From positions 1,054,001 through 1,118,000 of the forward strand of contig CAWGVW010000002.1 in the NCBI GenBank assembly GCA_963826145.1: DNA of 64,000 nt, read 5' to 3'. Each line of letters starts with the position of its first letter. Position 1 is the first letter of the stretch. The notes under the pieces are model-generated. The model searched no databases, was not told the origin of the DNA, and was given only the letters and a program-made list of their open reading frames with translations. Of the stretch, positions 41,872 to 51,423 are shown piece by piece. The stretch is from JBGPLJ01 sp963826145 (GTDB lineage Bacteria; Pseudomonadota; Gammaproteobacteria; Steroidobacterales; Steroidobacteraceae). Made by a program: the position numbers and the translations under genes.

Positions 41872-44800
41872 ATGAGTGAAGTCTCCTCGCAAACCCTGCA
41901 CCTCGTCGCCAAGGAGCTCGGCACCACGCTCAACGAGGCGCGTGTCGCCCTTGAGAATTTCGCGGAGCACGGCGACAACATCGATCTGCTCAATCAGTGT
42001 GCGAACCGCTTGCACGAGGCCTACGGCGTGCTGCGCGTCGTCGAGGTATACGGCGCGGCGCTGCTCGCCGAGGAGATGGAGCACAGCGCACGCTACCTGA
42101 TCGAAGCGGGCGGCGATGAACGCCACCGGGTCGACGGCCTCGACGCGCTGATGCGCGCCATGGTGCAGCTGCCGACCTATCTCGAACGGGTGCTGAACGG
42201 CGGCCGCGACCTTGCGCTGGTGCTGCTGCCGCTTCTGAACGACCTGCGTGCCGTGCGCGGCAACGCACTCCTTTCCGAAGGCACGCTGTTGCTGCTCAAT
42301 CTGCGGTCGGACCAGCAGGCCGCGCCGCAGCCCCTGCAGCCCGGCGAACCACCGCTCACGGTCGAGCAGTGGGCGCGGCGCCTGCGCACGCGTTACCAGA
42401 TGGGTCTGCTTGGCTGGATCCGCGGCGAAAGGCCCGAACAGAATCTCGATATCATGGCGCGCGTCGCCGAACGGCTCGAACAGATCGCGACGACACAGCC
42501 GGTCTTCCAGCTCTGGTGGGTGGTGGGCGCGATCATCGAAGGCTTGCGCTACGGCGGCCTCGATGGCGGCGCCAGCATCAAGCGGCTCCTCGGCATTGCG
42601 GACCGGGAGATGCGCCGGCTCTACAGCCAGGGCGAGGCGCGCTACAGCGATACGCCCGCGCTCGAGCTCCTGAACAATCTCCTTTACTACGTGGCGCGCG
42701 CGACCAACGCGGGTCCGCGGATCAGCGCGGTGCGGGCATCTTTCCGGCTCGGCGACTTGCTGCCGGTCGACAATACGATCGAGCAGGAGCGCGAGCGGCT
42801 CTCGGCGCCGAGCGTCAAGCTCATGCGCACAGTGGCGGCGGCCATCAAGGAAGACCTCTCGCGCGTTAAGGACGTGCTCGACATTTTCGTGCGCAAGGGC
42901 GGCGCTCAGCTCGAAGAACTCGCGCCGCAGCTCGAGCTCCTGAAGAAGATCAGCGATACGCTCGGCGTGCTCGGCCTCGGCGGCCTGCGCGCGAGCGTGC
43001 AGGAGGAAATCGCGGTCCTCGGCGATATCGTCGCGAAGAAGGAACCGGCGAACGAAGACACCCTCGTGCGCATGGCGGCGACGCTCATCAGCGTCGAAGA
43101 CGCGCTCGACGATCAGCTCGTGAAACTGATACTGCCGCAGGACGGCGCCACGACGGGCTCGATGCCCGCCGCGCCGGAAGTCCTCGAGGACGGCGAATTC
43201 CGCCACGTCACCGAGGCGGTCCTGCGCGAGTGCATTGTGAACCTCGCCCGCATCAAGGAGACGGTGACCCACGTCATCCAGAAGCCCGAGGAGACCCAGG
43301 GCATCGATGCCATTCCGGGGCTCCTGCGCGGCATCACCTCGGGACTCCTGATGCTCGGCAAGACGCGGGCGGTGGAAACGATCGAGGCGATTTCAAAGCA
43401 CCTGCAGGCCGTGATACGGCCGGGTTCGGGAGTACCGCCCGCGGACCGCCTCGACCGGCTGGCGGATGCCATCGTGAGCGTCGAGTACTACATGGAAACG
43501 GTGCAGGGCGGCCGGGCCGATCCCTGGTACATGCTCGACAATGCCGAGAGCTGCCTCAAGGCGCTTGCCGACGAGCCGCTGCCGGCGCCCCTGGTCGAGA
43601 CGGATGAGCCGGATGCATTTGCGCGCACGCTGAAGATTGACGGACCGGCCGCGGCACAATCGGCAGTCGCTGCCACTCGCGCCGCGCCGGTTGATTCACC
43701 GGAGAGACACATCATCACGCATCCGGTGGTCGAGGCGCCACCGAGCGGCGAGCCAGACCCGGAATTTCTTGAGCTGTTCATTGAGGAAGCGCGCGAGGAA
43801 GTCGCCAGCGTCGAGCGCAACTTCCCGGCTTGGGAACAGAATCCGCACGACGCGGATGCGCTCGTCACCATGCGCCGCTCGTTCCACACCCTGAAAGGCA
43901 GCGGTCGCATGGTGGGCGCCAAGCTCATCGGCGAGTTCAGCTGGTCGATCGAGAGCCTGCTCAATCGCCTCATCAACAAGACGCTCGCGCGCAGCCCCGC
44001 CATTGTCGGCGTGATCCGCGAAGCCGTCGCGGCGCTGCCCGAACTCGTCGAGCAGCTCGAGGTGGGACGCGCGGCGGCCGTCGATGTGCCTTCGATCATG
44101 GAGCGCGTACAGGCGCTGGCCGAAGGCCGCGAAGCCGACGGCGCGGCGTCCCCAGCCGCGGCGGAACCGACAATGGTCGAAACGCCCGTAGCGCCGCAAC
44201 CCGCGGCCCCTGCCGTCGCTGTCCCGCAACCCGCTCCGCCGACGCCCGCGGTCGAAGGTCCCGCGCCGCGCGTCATGGATCCGCAGCTGCACGAGATCTA
44301 CAGCAAGGAAGCAGCTGGCCACATCGCCGTCATCCGCGACTACCTGAAACGCTGCGCCAGCCTGGCGCCGCCCTATGAGGTGCCCGAGGCGGTCTATCGT
44401 GCCTGCCACACCTTGAGCGGCAGCTCGAAGATGGCGGAAGCCAGGCAGGGCATCAAGGTCGCCGAGCCCCTGAATCGGTACTTGCGCAAGGTTTTCGAGA
44501 GCGGTCGCGGACTCGATGCGGCCGGCCTCAAGGTACTCGCGGATGCAGTGGCGGCCATGGAGCAAGTGGTTGCCCACATCAATGAAACGACCGGCTATTT
44601 CATAGGCCAGCAGGCGCTCATCGAGCGCATCGACGAGCTTGACCGGAAGTTCGACGAAGAAGCGGTTGTCGACACGACTCTTGATCCGTCGATCATCGCC
44701 CCCGCGCCGCCTCTTGCATTGCAGCCGGAGCCCGCATTCGAGTCGCCGGTGGACGAGGAGGAAGGCGAATCCTTCGATGCGGAGGTCGCCGCCATATTCA

Positions 44801-47292
44801 GCGAGGAGGCTACGGAGCTCCTCGAGTCGGCGGACGTCGCGCTCAACGCCTGGAACCAGGAGCGCACCGATCAGCAGCACGTCGCGGAATTGCAGCGACC
44901 GCTGCACACGCTCAAGGGCGGCGCCCGCATGGCGGGCATCACGGCGATGGGCGATCTCAGCCATGAACTCGAGACGCTCGTACTGCAAATCAATAACGGA
45001 GTGATCGCGGCAGACGACCGCTCGTATGAAATCGTGCAGGCGAGTCTCGATGAATTGTCGCGCATGCGTGATGCGGTGAGCAGCGGACGGCGCGTCTCGC
45101 CGGCCCGCGCGCTGATGGAACGCATTCGAGCACTCGGGCGCCCGGCGGCTGCAGCCGCGGCGCCGGTTCCTCCGGCAGCGCCCGCGGCCGCGGTTCCGCA
45201 GGCCGTCGTTGAGCCGGCCCCGGCCGCGGTACCGCCGGCACCCGTTTCCAAGCCTGTGCCGCCGCCGCCGATTGCAGAAGTGAAAGTCGCCGAACCGGCT
45301 CCGCCACCCGCGCCGCCTGCGCCTCCCGCAGCGCCGGCGCCCGTAGCCGTCGCGCCGGTGGCGGCTGCAGTTCCGATCGATGACGAGCCGCTGATTGAAT
45401 CCGCGCCAACCGCCATCCCGCCTGGCCGCGATGCGCCGCCGCTTGGCGACAGGCCGGAACTCGCGCGCGTCGACGCGGAACTGCTCGACAGCATGCTGAA
45501 CAACGCGGGCGAAGTGAGCATCTTCCGTTCGCGCCTCGAGCAGCAGGTGAGTTCGATCGATTTCAATCTTGGCGAACTCGCGCGCACGGTCACGCGGCTC
45601 AAGGAGCAGCTGCGCAAGCTCGAAATCGAAACGGAGACGCAGATCCTCGCGCGGCATCACGAGGAGAGCTCCCGCAAGGACGAGTTCGATCCGCTCGAAC
45701 TCGACCGCTACTCCGCAATCCAGCAGTTCTCGCGCGCACTCGCGGAGTCCTCGAGCGACGTCGCGAGTCTGCAGGGGCTCCTCGAGAACCTCACGCGGGA
45801 AGCGCAGAACCTTCTGATGCAGCAGGCGCGCGTCATCACCGAATTGCAGAACGGGCTCATGCGCACGCGCATGGTTCCGTTCCAGCGCCACGTTCAGCGC
45901 CTGAGCCGACTCGTGCGCCAGACGGCCACCGACGCCGGCAAACGCGTCGAACTCGTGGTCGAGGGCGCCTCGGGCGAACTCGACCGGCAGGTGCTCGATC
46001 GCATGCTGCCGCCCTTCGAACACATGCTGCGCAATGCCGTCGTGCACGGAATCGAATCGCCCGCGACACGGGTTGCGGCCGGCAAACCCGAGCAGGGCCG
46101 GATCCAGCTGTCGCTGCGCCGCGAAGGCGCCGAGGTCGTGATCGATCTCGCCGACGACGGCGCCGGCATGAACCTGCGCGCGATCCGCGACAAGGCCGTC
46201 AAGATGGGGCTCGTCGATCCGCGCCAGACGCTCACCGACGAGCAGGCGATGCAGCTCATTCTTGAGGCCGGCTTCAGCACCGCCGGCCAGATCACGCAGG
46301 CCGCGGGCCGCGGCGTCGGCATGGATGTCGTCGCGACGGAGGTCAAAAAGCTCGGCGGCGCGCTCTTCATCGAATCGCAGGCGGGCCACGGCACGAAGTT
46401 CACCGTGCGGCTGCCCTTCACGCTCGCGATCAGCCAGGCGCTCATCGTCCGTCTTGTCGACGAGTACTACGCGCTGCCGCTACCGACCGTCGAAGGCGTC
46501 GTGCGCCTCACCAAGGCGAAGGTGCTGGAGCATCTCGCGAACGACGCGCCTCCCTTTGAGTACGGCGGCCAGAAGTACCGTTTCCAGCAGCTTGGGAGCT
46601 TCCTCGGCGCGGGTCCCGCGGTGCTCCCGGAGCAGGATGTCGCCGTGCCGGTAATCCTGATCCGCGCCGCGGAGCACTCGACGGCGCTGGTCGTCGACGA
46701 ATTGATCGGCAGCCGCGAAATCGTCGTGAAGTCGGTCGGGCCGCAGATCGCGGGGATCCGCGGAATCGCCGGCGCGACGATTCTTGGCGATGGCCGCATC
46801 GTGATCATTCTCGACATGGGGGCGCTCGTGCGCTCGGAGTGGCGTACGCGCCCGGCGCCGGAGCTTTTGGGCCGCGAGCGCGAGGACCGGCGCGTGTTTG
46901 CGCTCGTCGTCGACGATTCCATCACCGTGCGCCGCGTGACGCAGCGTCTGCTTGAGCGCAATGGCATGCGCGTGCTCACGGCTCGCGACGGCATGGATGC
47001 GCTGACGCTCCTGCAGGAACATACGCCGGACATCATCCTGCTCGACATCGAGATGCCGCGCATGGACGGCTACGAGGTCGCCGCGCACGTTCGCAACGAC
47101 CCCCGTATCAACGACGTGCCGATCGTGATGATTACCTCGCGCGTGGGCGAGAAACACCGCGCCCGCGCGATTGAGCTCGGGGTCAATGATTACCTCGGCA
47201 AGCCCTACCAGGAGAGCCAGCTGCTCGATGCCATCGAGCCGCTGGTGCGCGCGCGCCGCAGCCGCATCGCTGCTGCCGCGAACACCGGCTGA
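41872..47292 (+). CDS. chpA: Hybrid chemotaxis kinase ChpA/PilL with multiple Hpt domains
   Basis: A 1806-residue CheA-type kinase. The N-terminal 500 residues contain a FimL-like Hpt-related module (LHEAYGVLRVVEVYG near residue 47). Hpt domains with phosphorylatable histidine follow near residues 666 (SFHTLKGSGRM), 843 (CHTLSGSSKM) and 1011 (LHTLKGGARM), joined by Pro/Ala-rich linkers (strongest around 1090-1190). Then the dimerisation helices (about 1196), HATPase (NAVVHGIE near 1383, DDGAGM, GRGVGMDVV near 1480), CheW domain (about 1517-1660) and a REC domain from about 1673 (VVDDSITVRR, LLDIEMPRMDGYEV). Pseudomonas ChpA is longer (about 2,470 residues). No pilK is between pilJ and chpA. 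Confidence 0.95.
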   Translation: MSEVSSQTLHLVAKELGTTLNEARVALENFAEHGDNIDLLNQCANRLHEAYGVLRVVEVYGAALLAEEMEHSARYLIEAGGDERHRVDGLDALMRAMVQLPTYLERVLNGGRDLALVLLPLLNDLRAVRGNALLSEGTLLLLNLRSDQQAAPQPLQPGEPPLTVEQWARRLRTRYQMGLLGWIRGERPEQNLDIMARVAERLEQIATTQPVFQLWWVVGAIIEGLRYGGLDGGASIKRLLGIADREMRRLYSQGEARYSDTPALELLNNLLYYVARATNAGPRISAVRASFRLGDLLPVDNTIEQERERLSAPSVKLMRTVAAAIKEDLSRVKDVLDIFVRKGGAQLEELAPQLELLKKISDTLGVLGLGGLRASVQEEIAVLGDIVAKKEPANEDTLVRMAATLISVEDALDDQLVKLILPQDGATTGSMPAAPEVLEDGEFRHVTEAVLRECIVNLARIKETVTHVIQKPEETQGIDAIPGLLRGITSGLLMLGKTRAVETIEAISKHLQAVIRPGSGVPPADRLDRLADAIVSVEYYMETVQGGRADPWYMLDNAESCLKALADEPLPAPLVETDEPDAFARTLKIDGPAAAQSAVAATRAAPVDSPERHIITHPVVEAPPSGEPDPEFLELFIEEAREEVASVERNFPAWEQNPHDADALVTMRRSFHTLKGSGRMVGAKLIGEFSWSIESLLNRLINKTLARSPAIVGVIREAVAALPELVEQLEVGRAAAVDVPSIMERVQALAEGREADGAASPAAAEPTMVETPVAPQPAAPAVAVPQPAPPTPAVEGPAPRVMDPQLHEIYSKEAAGHIAVIRDYLKRCASLAPPYEVPEAVYRACHTLSGSSKMAEARQGIKVAEPLNRYLRKVFESGRGLDAAGLKVLADAVAAMEQVVAHINETTGYFIGQQALIERIDELDRKFDEEAVVDTTLDPSIIAPAPPLALQPEPAFESPVDEEEGESFDAEVAAIFSEEATELLESADVALNAWNQERTDQQHVAELQRPLHTLKGGARMAGITAMGDLSHELETLVLQINNGVIAADDRSYEIVQASLDELSRMRDAVSSGRRVSPARALMERIRALGRPAAAAAAPVPPAAPAAAVPQAVVEPAPAAVPPAPVSKPVPPPPIAEVKVAEPAPPPAPPAPPAAPAPVAVAPVAAAVPIDDEPLIESAPTAIPPGRDAPPLGDRPELARVDAELLDSMLNNAGEVSIFRSRLEQQVSSIDFNLGELARTVTRLKEQLRKLEIETETQILARHHEESSRKDEFDPLELDRYSAIQQFSRALAESSSDVASLQGLLENLTREAQNLLMQQARVITELQNGLMRTRMVPFQRHVQRLSRLVRQTATDAGKRVELVVEGASGELDRQVLDRMLPPFEHMLRNAVVHGIESPATRVAAGKPEQGRIQLSLRREGAEVVIDLADDGAGMNLRAIRDKAVKMGLVDPRQTLTDEQAMQLILEAGFSTAGQITQAAGRGVGMDVVATEVKKLGGALFIESQAGHGTKFTVRLPFTLAISQALIVRLVDEYYALPLPTVEGVVRLTKAKVLEHLANDAPPFEYGGQKYRFQQLGSFLGAGPAVLPEQDVAVPVILIRAAEHSTALVVDELIGSREIVVKSVGPQIAGIRGIAGATILGDGRIVIILDMGALVRSEWRTRPAPELLGREREDRRVFALVVDDSITVRRVTQRLLERNGMRVLTARDGMDALTLLQEHTPDIILLDIEMPRMDGYEVAAHVRNDPRINDVPIVMITSRVGEKHRARAIELGVNDYLGKPYQESQLLDAIEPLVRARRSRIAAAANTG

Positions 47293-47305
47293 GGCACCTC
47301 ACAGC

Positions 47306-47794
47306 ATGGAAACCGCCGTCACAGAACTCTACAGCCTCCTCATTCCGCTCGCGGGCGAGCGCCTCATCATGCCGCGCGCTTCGGTTGCCGAAGTGATCGC
47401 TTACCAGGTGCCTTCCGAGATGACCGGCGCGCCGCCCTGGTACCTTGGCACGATCAGTTGGAGCGGACGGAATCTGCCGGTCGTCTCGTTCGAGGGCGCC
47501 TGCGGACAGACCATTCCGGTCGCGAGCGGCCGCACGCGAATTGTGGTCGTCCACTGCCTCGGCCAGAAACTGAATGGCGGATGCTTCGGCATCATGACCC
47601 AGGGCTTCCCGCAGCTGGTGCGGGTGAATCCGGACGTGCTCAAGGCCGATCATCTGCGCAGTTTTCCCGATCGCCAGCCCGTTCTGTGCCAGGTGCGCAT
47701 GGTGAACGAGACGCCGCTCATTCCGGATCTCGAGCGACTCGAAGACCTGATCGCCGAAGAGACGAGCGCCGTCGGCAACGACGGCCAAAACTGA
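47306..47794 (+). CDS. chpC: Second CheW-domain adapter ChpC-like
   Basis: A 162-residue CheW-like protein directly after chpA (13 bases). It has LIPLAGERLIMPRASVAEVIAYQ, YLGTISWSGRNLPVVSFEG and GIMTQGFPQLVRV, the ChpC pattern of P. aeruginosa, where it follows chpB. No methylesterase (chpB/CheB) is between chpA and this gene. It would connect other receptors to ChpA. Confidence 0.85.
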   Translation: METAVTELYSLLIPLAGERLIMPRASVAEVIAYQVPSEMTGAPPWYLGTISWSGRNLPVVSFEGACGQTIPVASGRTRIVVVHCLGQKLNGGCFGIMTQGFPQLVRVNPDVLKADHLRSFPDRQPVLCQVRMVNETPLIPDLERLEDLIAEETSAVGNDGQN

Positions 47795-47796
47795 GG

Positions 47797-48531
47797 CTAG
47801 AAATCCCCGAACTCGCTCTGCAGCGCGGCGAGCGCTGCGATCGCGGCCGTTTCGGTCCTCAGGATCCGCGGTCCGAGCCGCACCGCCCGATATCCGGCGC
47901 CGAGCGCGGCCGCTTCCTCCCCGGGCCCAAGTCCACCCTCCGGACCGATCAGCAGTTCGATCGACAGGGCTCCGCGCACAGCGCCGCGCAATGATGCTTG
48001 CGCGCGGGGCGACAGGATCAGCGCGGCGTCGACAGCGGGTCGGGCAGCCAACCAGTCGTCGAGCTGCGGTCGGCGGATCGATCACGGGCAGGCGATTGCG
48101 GCCACATTGCTCGCAGGCTCGCGATGGCGATCGAACGCCAGTGGGCGTGCTTGCGCGCCGGCTTTCTGCGCGCCGGTGCGCACCACGCTGCGCTCCGCCT
48201 CAATCGGCACGATGCGCGTGACGCCGAGCTCCGTTGCCTTCTGCAGGACGAGATCCATGCGTTCTGCGCGCGAGATGCCCTGCGCGAGCGTGACAGAAAG
48301 CGTCGATTCCCGTTCCACCGCCAAATGATCGCCAATCGCAACGATGACGCGATCCTTGCGCGCGGACTCAACCACGGCCGCGTATTCGCCGCCGCGGCCG
48401 TCGAACAGCACGAGTGGATCGCCCACCCGCGCGCGCAGCACCCGTGCGACATGATTCGCCGCGTCGCCCGCGAGTTCGCAGCTGCGCCGGCCGGCGAGTG
48501 CGCTCTCGATGTAGACCCGGTTCAGTCGCAA
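47797..48531 (-). pseudogene. rsmE: 16S rRNA m3U1498 methyltransferase RsmE, broken by three +1 frameshifts as given
   Basis: RsmE methylates U1498 of 16S rRNA. The first part (MRLNRVYIESA ... VTRIVPIEAERSVVR) and last part (SIELLIGPEGGLGPGEE ... LRTETAAIAALAALQ) are clearly RsmE in the same frame. Between them the expected KHAHWRSIAIAS, CEQCGRNRLPVIDPPT and QLDDWLAARPAV follow only if one extra base is removed at about 48153, 48116 and 48067. The three insertions add up to one codon, so the distal frame is restored, but an in-frame stop at 48082-48084 blocks translation. Corrected length is 243 residues, equal to E. coli RsmE. Either a pseudogene or clustered base-call errors. Confidence 0.85.
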
Positions 48532-49892
48532 GTGGCCGCCTCGATGCCCGTGCGGGCGACGTCGACCATGCGGTCGATGTCGTCCGCAGTCACAACATAT
48601 GGCGGCATGAAATAGATGACATTGCCGATCGGCCGAAGCAGTACGCCGCGCTCGAGGGCGTGCTGGTAGACCTTGAGACCGCGCCGCTCGCGCCAGTCAT
48701 AGGGAGTTCGGCTCCTCTTATCGCGGACCATCTCGACCGCGGCGATCATGCCGCACTGGCGGATCTCCGCAACGTGCTCGAGCGCCTCGAGTGCGCGCGC
48801 GCGTTCGCCGAGATGACGCGCAAGCGGAACGTTGTGCGCGATCACGTCATCCTCGCTGAAGATGCGAAGGCTCGCGAGCGCGGCCGCGCAAGCGAGCGCG
48901 TTGCCGGTGTAGCTGTGCGAATGCAGGAAAGCTTTCAGGTGCACATACTCGTCGTAGAACGCCTGGTAGAGGGCCTCCGTCGCGAGCACCGCCGACAGCG
49001 GCAGATAGCCGCCGGTGAGTCCCTTCGAAAGACACATGAGGTCCGGGCGTATACCCGCCTGTTCGCAGGCGAACATCGTGCCCGTTCGGCCGAATCCCAC
49101 CGCGATCTCGTCCGCGATCAGATGCACGTCGAAGCGATCGCAGGCCCTGCGCAGGAGTCTCAGGTATTCGGCGTGATACATGCGCATGCCGGCCGCGCAC
49201 TGCACGAGGGGCTCGACGATGACGCCCGCGATTTCGCCCGAGCGTTCCGCGAGAAGTTTTTCGAGCGCGGTGAATCGGCGCCTGGCGTGCGATTCCCAGG
49301 ATTCGCCCGGTTCGCGGTCGAAAGCGTCTGGCGATGGCACCGTGAAAACGTCCATCAGGAGCGGCTGGTAGATTTCCCGATAGAGCTCGACGTTGCCGAC
49401 GGCAAGCGCACCGAGGGTTTCGCCGTGATAGCTGCCGCTCAGCGTGACGAAGCGTTTCTTGGCGGGCCGTCCGAGGTTGCGCCAGTAGTGAAAACTCATC
49501 TTGATGGCGACTTCGACGGCCGCCGATCCGTTGTCGGCAAAAAAGCAGCGCGTGAGGCCCGCAGGCGCGATGTTGACGAGCGCCTCGGCGAGCTCGATGC
49601 CCGGCTCGTGGGTGAAGCCGGCGAAGATCACGTGCTCCAGGCGGTCGAGCTGGGCCTTCAGTGCAGCATTGATGCGCGGGTTCGCGTGACCGAAGAGGTT
49701 CACCCACCAGGAACTGATGGCATCGAGATAGCGCTTGCCGTCGAAGTCCTCGAGGAAGGCCCCGCTTGCGCTTCGGATCGGAATCGGCGGCAGCCACTCG
49801 TGATCCTTCATCTGCGTGCAGGGATGCCAGACGACCGACAGATCGCGGCGAATGAGCGCTGAATTGCGGGAGCCGGGCGGCGAGTCGGGCAT
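48522..49892 (-). CDS. bioA: Adenosylmethionine-8-amino-7-oxononanoate aminotransferase
   Basis: A PLP aminotransferase of biotin synthesis, using SAM as amino donor to make diaminopelargonate. The 456-residue protein has WHPCTQMKDHEW, SWWVNLFGHANPRIN, FFADNGSAAVEVAIKM, GSYHGETLGALAVG, LIADEIAVGFGRTGTMFACE and the PLP lysine in LSKGLTGGYLPLSAVL. The start at 49892 gives the expected length. Its 3' end overlaps the rsmE start by 10 bases; the ampD gene starts only 14 bases away on the other strand. Confidence 0.97.
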   Translation of the reverse strand: MPDSPPGSRNSALIRRDLSVVWHPCTQMKDHEWLPPIPIRSASGAFLEDFDGKRYLDAISSWWVNLFGHANPRINAALKAQLDRLEHVIFAGFTHEPGIELAEALVNIAPAGLTRCFFADNGSAAVEVAIKMSFHYWRNLGRPAKKRFVTLSGSYHGETLGALAVGNVELYREIYQPLLMDVFTVPSPDAFDREPGESWESHARRRFTALEKLLAERSGEIAGVIVEPLVQCAAGMRMYHAEYLRLLRRACDRFDVHLIADEIAVGFGRTGTMFACEQAGIRPDLMCLSKGLTGGYLPLSAVLATEALYQAFYDEYVHLKAFLHSHSYTGNALACAAALASLRIFSEDDVIAHNVPLARHLGERARALEALEHVAEIRQCGMIAAVEMVRDKRSRTPYDWRERRGLKVYQHALERGVLLRPIGNVIYFMPPYVVTADDIDRMVDVARTGIEAATCD

Positions 49893-49906
49893 GGAAGAAT
49901 TCTGGC

Positions 49907-50530
49907 ATGATGCCGGGCGCCGTGACGACCGGGAAACGAAAAAGAAGAGCCGCAAGCGCGCGTGCCTGGCGCGTCGATCGGGTCCGGGGCCTGTTGTCGG
50001 CGGCGCGGCAGGTGACGAGCCCGAATTTCGACGCCCGGCCGACCGGTGTCAAAGCGAGCCTCATCGTCATCCACGGCATCAGCCTGCCGCCCGGAAAGTT
50101 CGGCGGCCCCTGGATCGAGCGCCTCTTTACCAACCGGTTGCCGGCGGATCGTCATCCGTTCTTCCGCACGATTGCCACACTCAGGGTTTCCTCGCATCTG
50201 GTGATCCGGCGTGGCGGCCGGGTCCTGCAGTTCGTGCCGTTTCACCGGCGCGCCTGGCATGCCGGCGTCTCGAGCTACCAGGGACGCGAGCGCTGCAATG
50301 ACTTTTCCATAGGCATCGAGCTTGAGGGCACGGATCGGCGCGCGTACACGGACGCGCAGTACCGCGTCCTCGCGCGGGTGCTACGCGTCCTGCTCGCCAG
50401 CTACGCGAGTCTTGCCGCCGACCGCATCGTGGGACACAGCGACATCGCACCCGGACGCAAGAGCGATCCGGGGCCCGCCTTCGACTGGAAGAGACTGCGC
50501 GCGGCAATTGCCACCGGACCGGCCGCATGA
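49907..50530 (+). CDS. ampD: 1,6-anhydro-N-acetylmuramyl-L-alanine amidase AmpD
   Basis: Cytoplasmic zinc amidase of peptidoglycan recycling that removes the stem peptide from anhydromuropeptides and so keeps AmpC beta-lactamase low. The 207-residue protein has the zinc ligand H56 (IVIHGISLPPGKFGGPWIE), FHRRAWHAGVSSYQGRERCNDFSIGIELEG and GHSDIAPGRKSDPGPAFDW. The first 30 residues are extra relative to E. coli (183 residues) and the true start may lie downstream. Overlaps ampE by four bases. Confidence 0.95.
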   Translation: MMPGAVTTGKRKRRAASARAWRVDRVRGLLSAARQVTSPNFDARPTGVKASLIVIHGISLPPGKFGGPWIERLFTNRLPADRHPFFRTIATLRVSSHLVIRRGGRVLQFVPFHRRAWHAGVSSYQGRERCNDFSIGIELEGTDRRAYTDAQYRVLARVLRVLLASYASLAADRIVGHSDIAPGRKSDPGPAFDWKRLRAAIATGPAA

Positions 50531-51423
50531 ATCTCATTGCGCTGATCCTTGCGCTGGTGCTCGAGCGGTTGTGCACACGCTGGCTGCACCTGCGCGAGCC
50601 ACACTGGTTCGACGGCTATTTCGAATGGTCGCTGCGCAAGGTCGCGACACTGCGCGGGGCGCGCGTCGTCGCGATCGCGCTCGTCTTTACAGTGTTGCCG
50701 GTGTTGCCGGTCGCGGCGATCGCAAATGTCTTCCGCGAATGGCTATCGGGGTTCGCGTACGTCGGATTCGCGGCCTTCGTATTGATCTTCTCCTTCGGAC
50801 CGCGCGACCTCAAAGCCGAGACAGACGAATACCTGGCCGCGCTCGCGCGCGGGGACACAGAGCGCGCCCAGCGCGCGGCGCAGGCGCTCATGGAACACGA
50901 CGCGAGGCAGCGCATGCAGGCGGCGCCGAACACCATCGAGGATGCGATCTTCGTGCAGGCGAATAACCGCGTATTCGGCGTTGCTTTCTGGTTTCTCGTG
51001 GCTGGACCTGCGGGCGCCTGGCTCTTCCGGGTGACCGACCTCATGCGCCGGCACGCAGTGATGGAGCACCGGGACCTCTTCGAAAACGAATCCCGCGGTA
51101 TCGATTTCGTGCGCGCCGTGCAGGCGATCCACGGCGTGCTCGCCTGGCTTCCGGCACGCCTCCTCGCCATCGGCTTTGCGCTCGCGGGCAGCTTCGACGA
51201 CGCATTTGCGAGCTGGCGTGCGCTCGTGCGGGACCGACTGACGGGATTCTTCGAACGCAACGACGAGGTGCTGATGCACGTCGGCCGCGGTGCGCTCGGC
51301 GCGATCGATTCTGAGCGGGGGAGTGGCCACCGCTGCCAGGCGGCAATGCAGCTCGTATGGCGGGCCGCGCTCATCTGGCTGGTCGGCGTATCGCTGCTGG
51401 TGCTCTTCGGACGGATCGTCTGA
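50527..51423 (+). CDS. ampE: Regulatory signalling membrane protein AmpE
   Basis: A 298-residue inner-membrane protein of the AmpE/CobD-like family, usually paired with ampD. It starts MNLIALILALVLERL and has segments VLPVLPVAAIANVF, AFVLIFSFGPRDLKAETDEYL, EDAIFVQANNRVFGVAFWFLVAGPAGAWLFRVTDLM and a C-terminal helix (AALIWLVGVSLLVLFGRIV). Four membrane helices by inspection. The GPAGA-LFR segment resembles CobD/CbiB, the membrane enzyme of cobinamide synthesis, although AmpE itself is not known to act on cobalamin. The stop overlaps the btuF start (TGATG). Confidence 0.92.
   Translation: MNLIALILALVLERLCTRWLHLREPHWFDGYFEWSLRKVATLRGARVVAIALVFTVLPVLPVAAIANVFREWLSGFAYVGFAAFVLIFSFGPRDLKAETDEYLAALARGDTERAQRAAQALMEHDARQRMQAAPNTIEDAIFVQANNRVFGVAFWFLVAGPAGAWLFRVTDLMRRHAVMEHRDLFENESRGIDFVRAVQAIHGVLAWLPARLLAIGFALAGSFDDAFASWRALVRDRLTGFFERNDEVLMHVGRGALGAIDSERGSGHRCQAAMQLVWRAALIWLVGVSLLVLFGRIV

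Noticed and set aside
43696..46389. 897-codon open frame antisense to chpA
   Set aside because: Same reason; arginine-rich translation with no motif, opposite a clear kinase gene.
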